DNA of 64,000 nt from positions 558,001 through 622,000 of the forward strand of contig CAWDUT010000006.1 in NCBI GenBank assembly GCA_963805525.1, given 5' to 3'. Positions 60,781 to 64,000 of the stretch are shown in pieces. The translations under genes were made by a program, and so were the position numbers. The notes below the pieces were generated by a model that saw nothing but the letters and a program-made list of their open reading frames with translations, was not told the DNA's origin and searched no databases. The stretch comes from DASQFQ01 sp963805525. Its GTDB lineage: Bacteria; Actinomycetota; Thermoleophilia; Solirubrobacterales; Solirubrobacteraceae. Position 1 is the stretch's first letter. Each line of letters starts with the position of its first letter.

Positions 60781-62046
60781 TCAGAACCGCGGAAGGAGCT
60801 GGAGCAGCGGCCCGTAGGGCGCGTCCACGCCCGGGTGCACCCACCCAGACGCGTCGCCGAGGGCGAACGCGACCACCAGCCACAGCGAGCACCCCAGCGT
60901 GAGCGCGGCCAGCACCGCTCCTGTCCGCGGCGCGTGCCGCAGCCCCCACGCCACGAGGCCGACGGCGACCGGGAAGGCGGCGACGAGCTGGCGGGCCGGG
61001 AACCAGTCGCCGGTCAGGGTCGGCGCGGCGAACGCCGCCACCAGCAGCACCGCCCCGCACACGAGCAGCGAGAGGCCCGCGGCCGCCTCGGCGTCGGCGT
61101 GCTCCGCCACCACCCGCGCGAGGTGCTGGCTGCGGGCGCGCCACAGCAGCCAGACCGAGAAGAGCACGAGCAGCAGCACCGGCGCCCAGCGCACGAGACC
61201 GACGTCGCGGTCGAGCCACAGCGCCGCCAGCCGCGGTGTCCGGCCCGCGTAGTCGCTCAGCGAGTCCGCGCCGGTCGGCGGCTCGCCGGAGGCCGCCACC
61301 GACGACGGCACCAGCCCGCTGTAGAGGCGGTCGTTGATCGTCGCGTAGACCACCAGCGAGGCGACCATGATCTCCGCCGCCGCGAGCGCTGCCGTGCGCC
61401 GCCCGCGCCGCGCCGTCCAGCGCACCAGCGCGATCGCCACCGGCGCCGCCGGTAGGAGGTACTTCGGCCCGAGCCACGGCAGCAGCGCGAGCAGCGTCGC
61501 CCCCGCCACGGCGCTGCCCAGGTCGGGCCGCTCCCTCACTCGCAGCGCGCACAGCACCGCGCCGGCCAGCATCGCGCCGGCCGCCAGCTCCGGGTAGACG
61601 GCGGTGGCGTGCGCCAGCACGGGCGGGGAGAGGCCGACCACCAGCGCCGCCGCGGTCGCCCACGGCTCGGGCACGATGCGGCGCGCCAACCGCGACGCCA
61701 GGACGAACGCCAGCGCCGCCACGGCGGCGAGGAAGATCGTCACGCCGGTGGCGCCGCCGATCGCATAGGCGGGCGCGATCAGCGCCGCGAAGCCGACGCC
61801 CTGCGGCTCGAGCCGGCGCCCCAGTACGACCCGGCCTTCCGGCTTCAGCGACCCGTGGTGGAACGGCGCATAGGCGCGCGTGCGGAACTCGTCGGTGAGG
61901 TCGACGTCCCAGTCGGAGACGATCGACTCGGCGGCCAGCAGGTAGCGCGGCTCGGCCCCCGCGTAATCGTCGGAGCCGGCCGCGCCGACCCCGAGCGTGG
62001 CCGAATAGGCGGCGAAGAGGACCGCCCAGACGGCAAGCGAGCGCAC
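60781..62046 (-). CDS. Polytopic membrane protein, GT-C glycosyltransferase-like
   Basis: 421 residues if started at GTG 62046 (VRSLAVWAVLFAAYSATLGV). A TTG start at 62079 is also open. About 9-10 membrane helices are evident (IFLAAVAALAFVLASRLARR, LAAGAMLAGAVLCAL, APVLLLVLFSVWLLW, LSLLVCGAVLLVAAFAAP). The first loop has acidic, tyrosine-rich AGAEPRYLLAAESIVSDWDV with DVDLTDEF, which resembles the catalytic first loop of GT-C glycosyltransferases. It could use a polyprenyl-phosphate sugar to glycosylate a surface polymer, but no substrate is indicated. Divergent from the GGDEF gene with 46 bp between. Confidence 0.75.
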   Translation of the reverse strand: MRSLAVWAVLFAAYSATLGVGAAGSDDYAGAEPRYLLAAESIVSDWDVDLTDEFRTRAYAPFHHGSLKPEGRVVLGRRLEPQGVGFAALIAPAYAIGGATGVTIFLAAVAALAFVLASRLARRIVPEPWATAAALVVGLSPPVLAHATAVYPELAAGAMLAGAVLCALRVRERPDLGSAVAGATLLALLPWLGPKYLLPAAPVAIALVRWTARRGRRTAALAAAEIMVASLVVYATINDRLYSGLVPSSVAASGEPPTGADSLSDYAGRTPRLAALWLDRDVGLVRWAPVLLLVLFSVWLLWRARSQHLARVVAEHADAEAAAGLSLLVCGAVLLVAAFAAPTLTGDWFPARQLVAAFPVAVGLVAWGLRHAPRTGAVLAALTLGCSLWLVVAFALGDASGWVHPGVDAPYGPLLQLLPRF

Positions 62047-62092
62047 TTGCTCACCGTAGCCGGGCGCGTCAACGCTCAACTGCGCGTGAGAA

Positions 62093-63139
62093 ATGCCGAT
62101 GTTCTGTCAAATGGCGCGCTGGTGGAGCAGCCCGGAGCCAGACGAGTCGTTCCTGCAGTTCCGGGAGCGCTCCGTCCGTGACGGGACATGGCTGACGTAC
62201 GTGGTCGCGATCGTGGTCGCCGGCTACGCGGTCGCGACCTGGGACCGCCCGCACCGCAGCGCGATCCTCGGGCTGCTCGGCGTCGCGGTGTTCGGCGGCT
62301 ACGTGATCTCGCACCTGCCCGCCGCCGCGATCATCCGCTCGCGCTGGCGCGAGCCCTTCTTCCTCGTCTGGACGGCGGCCGACGTCGCGCTGATCGCGCT
62401 CGTGGTCGCCAGCGACAGCGGCGACTGGAGCACGCTGCGCGCGACGTTCTTCCTGCCGCTGTTCTTCGCCGCGCTCTCCTACCCGCCGCGCTCGGTGGTC
62501 GTGACCGGCGTGCTGTCGGTGGCCGGCTACGCCGGCGCCGCCCTCCTCGGCGGTCACGCGACGGCCGAGACGCTCCTCGTCTTCGCCGCGCTCCTCAGCA
62601 CCGCGACCGTGATGGGCGTCTCCCAGGCCGTCAACCGCGAGCGCCAGCGCCGCGAGCTCCAGACGCTCTCGCGCTCCGACCCGCTGACCGGCGCGCTCAA
62701 CCGCCGCGGCTTCACCGAGCGCTTCGCCGCCGAGCTGTGCGACCACGTCCGCCACGACGGCCGCCCGCTCGGCCTGATCGTGATCGACCTCGACGACTTC
62801 AAGGCCGTCAACGACACCCGCGGCCACGCCGCCGGCGACGACCTCCTGTGCGCCGTCGCCCGCACGCTCGCGACCGACCTCCGCCCCTCCGACGTGCTCG
62901 GCCGCCTCGGGGGCGACGAGTTCGCCGTCCTGCTGCCCGAGGCCGGCCCGGGCGAGCTGCGCGCCGCCGCGGCGCGGCTCGAGCAGCACCTCGGGACGGT
63001 CGCCGCGGCCTCGATCGGCCTCGCGGCGCTGCCCGTCGACGGGCTCACCGCGGAGGACCTGCACCGCGCCGCCGACGCCGACCTCTACCGCGCCAAGCAG
63101 CGGCGGGCCGAGCGCGAGGCGCCGCGCGTGCTGGCCTAG
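62093..63139 (+). CDS. Membrane diguanylate cyclase (GGDEF)
   Basis: 348 residues from ATG 62093. ATG 62099 and 62111 are alternatives, without a clear ribosome site. Residues 35-175 hold about five to six membrane helices (WLTYVVAIVVAGYAVATWD, LRATFFLPLFFAALSYPP). Residues about 190-345 are a GGDEF domain with LSRSDPLTGALNRRGFTERF, IDLDDFKAVNDTRGHAAGDD and the intact active site GRLGGDEFAVLLPEAG. It should make cyclic di-GMP from GTP. No EAL domain is present. The upstream inhibitory I-site (RxxD) has RPSD four residues before VLGRLGGDEF, so product inhibition is likely. Confidence 0.93.
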   Translation: MPMFCQMARWWSSPEPDESFLQFRERSVRDGTWLTYVVAIVVAGYAVATWDRPHRSAILGLLGVAVFGGYVISHLPAAAIIRSRWREPFFLVWTAADVALIALVVASDSGDWSTLRATFFLPLFFAALSYPPRSVVVTGVLSVAGYAGAALLGGHATAETLLVFAALLSTATVMGVSQAVNRERQRRELQTLSRSDPLTGALNRRGFTERFAAELCDHVRHDGRPLGLIVIDLDDFKAVNDTRGHAAGDDLLCAVARTLATDLRPSDVLGRLGGDEFAVLLPEAGPGELRAAAARLEQHLGTVAAASIGLAALPVDGLTAEDLHRAADADLYRAKQRRAEREAPRVLA

Positions 63140-64000
63140 GCTGAACAGACTCCGAGTTGTGCCGACAGGTGCGGCTCATCTCGGCTCCATCTTGCGGGCA
63201 CCGTGGACGAGGTCGGCCGGGCAGCGCCCGGCCGTCTTTCGTCCGTGGTGTTCGCGGTCGTGGTTGTACTCGCGGAGGTAGTGCTCGAGCTCGCGCCGCA
63301 GGCCGCTGTAGCGGACCTGCAGGAAGCGAGCGAACGCTGGCCGCCAGCACTCCTCGAGGATGGTGCGGTGCAGCCGTTCGACGTGGCCGTTGGTCTGCGG
63401 GCGGCCGGAGCGGATTTGCGTGTGCTGAACGCCGGCCGGCAGCCGTGAGCCGAACGCCTGGCGGCCGAACTCGTTGCCGTTGTCTGAGAGCACGCGCTCG
63501 AGTTGCCAGCCGGCGGCTTGGAGCTCTGCCGCGACGCGGCGGGCGAGCACGGAGGTGTGCTCGACGGTCGGACCGGCCGGCGGGCAGACGACCAGATCGG
63601 CCCAGGCGTAACTGCTGTAGGTGTCGATCGCGGTGATCTGCCAGACCGGGCCCTTGGCGCCATGCAGCCGGCCAACGAAGAAGCAGTCGATGCCGACCAG
63701 CTCGCCCGGCCGGTCAGACCCGACGTGCGGCTCGGGCGCAGGCTCGCGCGGCGGCTCAAACGGCGCGCGGTAGCCCGCGACCAGCGCCAGGCGCTTGGCG
63801 CGCGTGTTCAGCCCGTGCCTGACCAGCGTCTTGTAAACACCGTTCGGGCTGACCTGCAGGCCGCCCCATTGCGGCCTGGCCAGCCGGGACGCGACCCGCC
63901 GCGGGCCCATCCCAGGGTGCCCGAGACAGAACGCGACGATCCGCTGCTCGACCATCTCTGAGAGCTGGTTGGGCATCTGCGGACGCCGCCGCTCCCTGGG
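63140..64000 (-). mobile_element. IS481-type insertion sequence, cut by the window edge
   Basis: From just after the diguanylate cyclase stop to the right edge lies one transposase gene, and no other gene is seen. The inner end of the element probably falls in 63140-63175 (ACAGACTCCGAGTTGTGCCG), but the matching terminal repeat and the target duplication are outside the window, so the exact boundary is not set. Confidence 0.75.
63176..64000 (-). CDS. IS481-family transposase, 5' end missing
   Basis: The frame runs open from the right edge to a stop at 63176, at least 274 residues. A methionine at 63976 lies inside the gene: the usual N-terminal helix-turn-helix would be upstream of the window. 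The DDE integrase core is complete: Asp in GELVGIDCFFVGRLHGAKG, Asp in RVLSDNGNEFGRQAFG, and Glu in RSGRPQTNGHVERLHRTILE, followed by LRRELEHYLREYNHDREHHG, the IS481/IS3-like tail. It catalyses cut-and-paste or copy-out transposition. The reading frame looks intact, so it may be active. Confidence 0.88.
   Translation of the reverse strand, partial: PRERRRPQMPNQLSEMVEQRIVAFCLGHPGMGPRRVASRLARPQWGGLQVSPNGVYKTLVRHGLNTRAKRLALVAGYRAPFEPPREPAPEPHVGSDRPGELVGIDCFFVGRLHGAKGPVWQITAIDTYSSYAWADLVVCPPAGPTVEHTSVLARRVAAELQAAGWQLERVLSDNGNEFGRQAFGSRLPAGVQHTQIRSGRPQTNGHVERLHRTILEECWRPAFARFLQVRYSGLRRELEHYLREYNHDREHHGRKTAGRCPADLVHGARKMEPR

Overview
The window is very GC-rich bacterial DNA. Its gene content includes an RpoD-type sigma factor, a PknB-like kinase, c-di-AMP riboswitches ahead of cell-wall genes, an Rpf-like transglycosylase, DICT and HxlR regulators, and many GTG starts coupled by ATGA or GTGA overlaps. 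Together these point to an actinobacterium, most probably a Thermoleophilia/Solirubrobacterales soil organism. That placement is inferred from gene content, not from a marker-gene search. I saw no rRNA, tRNA or CRISPR array.

Layout. 1-11.9 kb is mostly housekeeping: a partial unknown gene, a MerR/DICT regulator, an RlpA-like wall protein behind a c-di-AMP (ydaO) riboswitch, rpoD, a broken calpain-like protease gene, an orphan pilT, an AIM24 protein, an HtrA-like protease flanked by two HxlR regulators with matching operators, an unknown protein, an ArsA-like ATPase, and a LuxR-type regulator with a degenerate receiver. 12.0-15.1 kb carries a transmembrane Ser/Thr kinase and a small membrane-anchored Thr-rich protein.

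15.1-42.5 kb, almost entirely on the minus strand, is an extracellular contractile injection system (eCIS, phage-tail-like particle) locus. In transcription order it encodes a DUF4157 protein, an AAA+ ATPase, a DUF4255 tail-terminator-like protein, a lone receiver, sheath, tube, an assembly protein, a DUF6760-like protein, a 1160-aa disordered protein, a second tube-like protein, a LysM hub, a VgrG-like spike, a gp25-like protein, a baseplate J-like protein and a tail protein I. Three unusual genes follow: a zinc-ribbon/PASTA/beta-propeller membrane protein, a zinc-ribbon/FHA/PqqD-like/M50 membrane protease, and a 1759-aa protein with seven peptidoglycan-hydrolase domains (M15, CHAP, SLT, CHAP, SLT, NlpC/P60, SLT). 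A methyltransferase on the plus strand interrupts the locus. I see no tail fibre, no separate PAAR tip and no classical tape measure, so this looks like a reduced, possibly cell-internal or membrane-tethered system. The last three genes plus the nearby kinase are the most novel part of the window.

42.5-63.1 kb returns to core functions: an ArsR regulator behind nested palindromes, a parA-ftsZ overlapping pair, a gamma-glutamyltransferase, a LacI regulator with a 36-codon gene, divergent TusA-like and DsrE-like genes, a lipoprotein, a secreted HELGH protein, a LON-domain protein, a photolyase, two paralogous secreted Ig-like proteins, a methyltransferase/GH57 pair like the mycobacterial methylglucose-lipopolysaccharide genes, an Rpf-like protein behind a second c-di-AMP riboswitch, a hexapeptide acyltransferase, meaB, a polytopic membrane protein and a diguanylate cyclase. 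From about 63.14 kb the right edge is an IS481-type insertion sequence cut by the window end.
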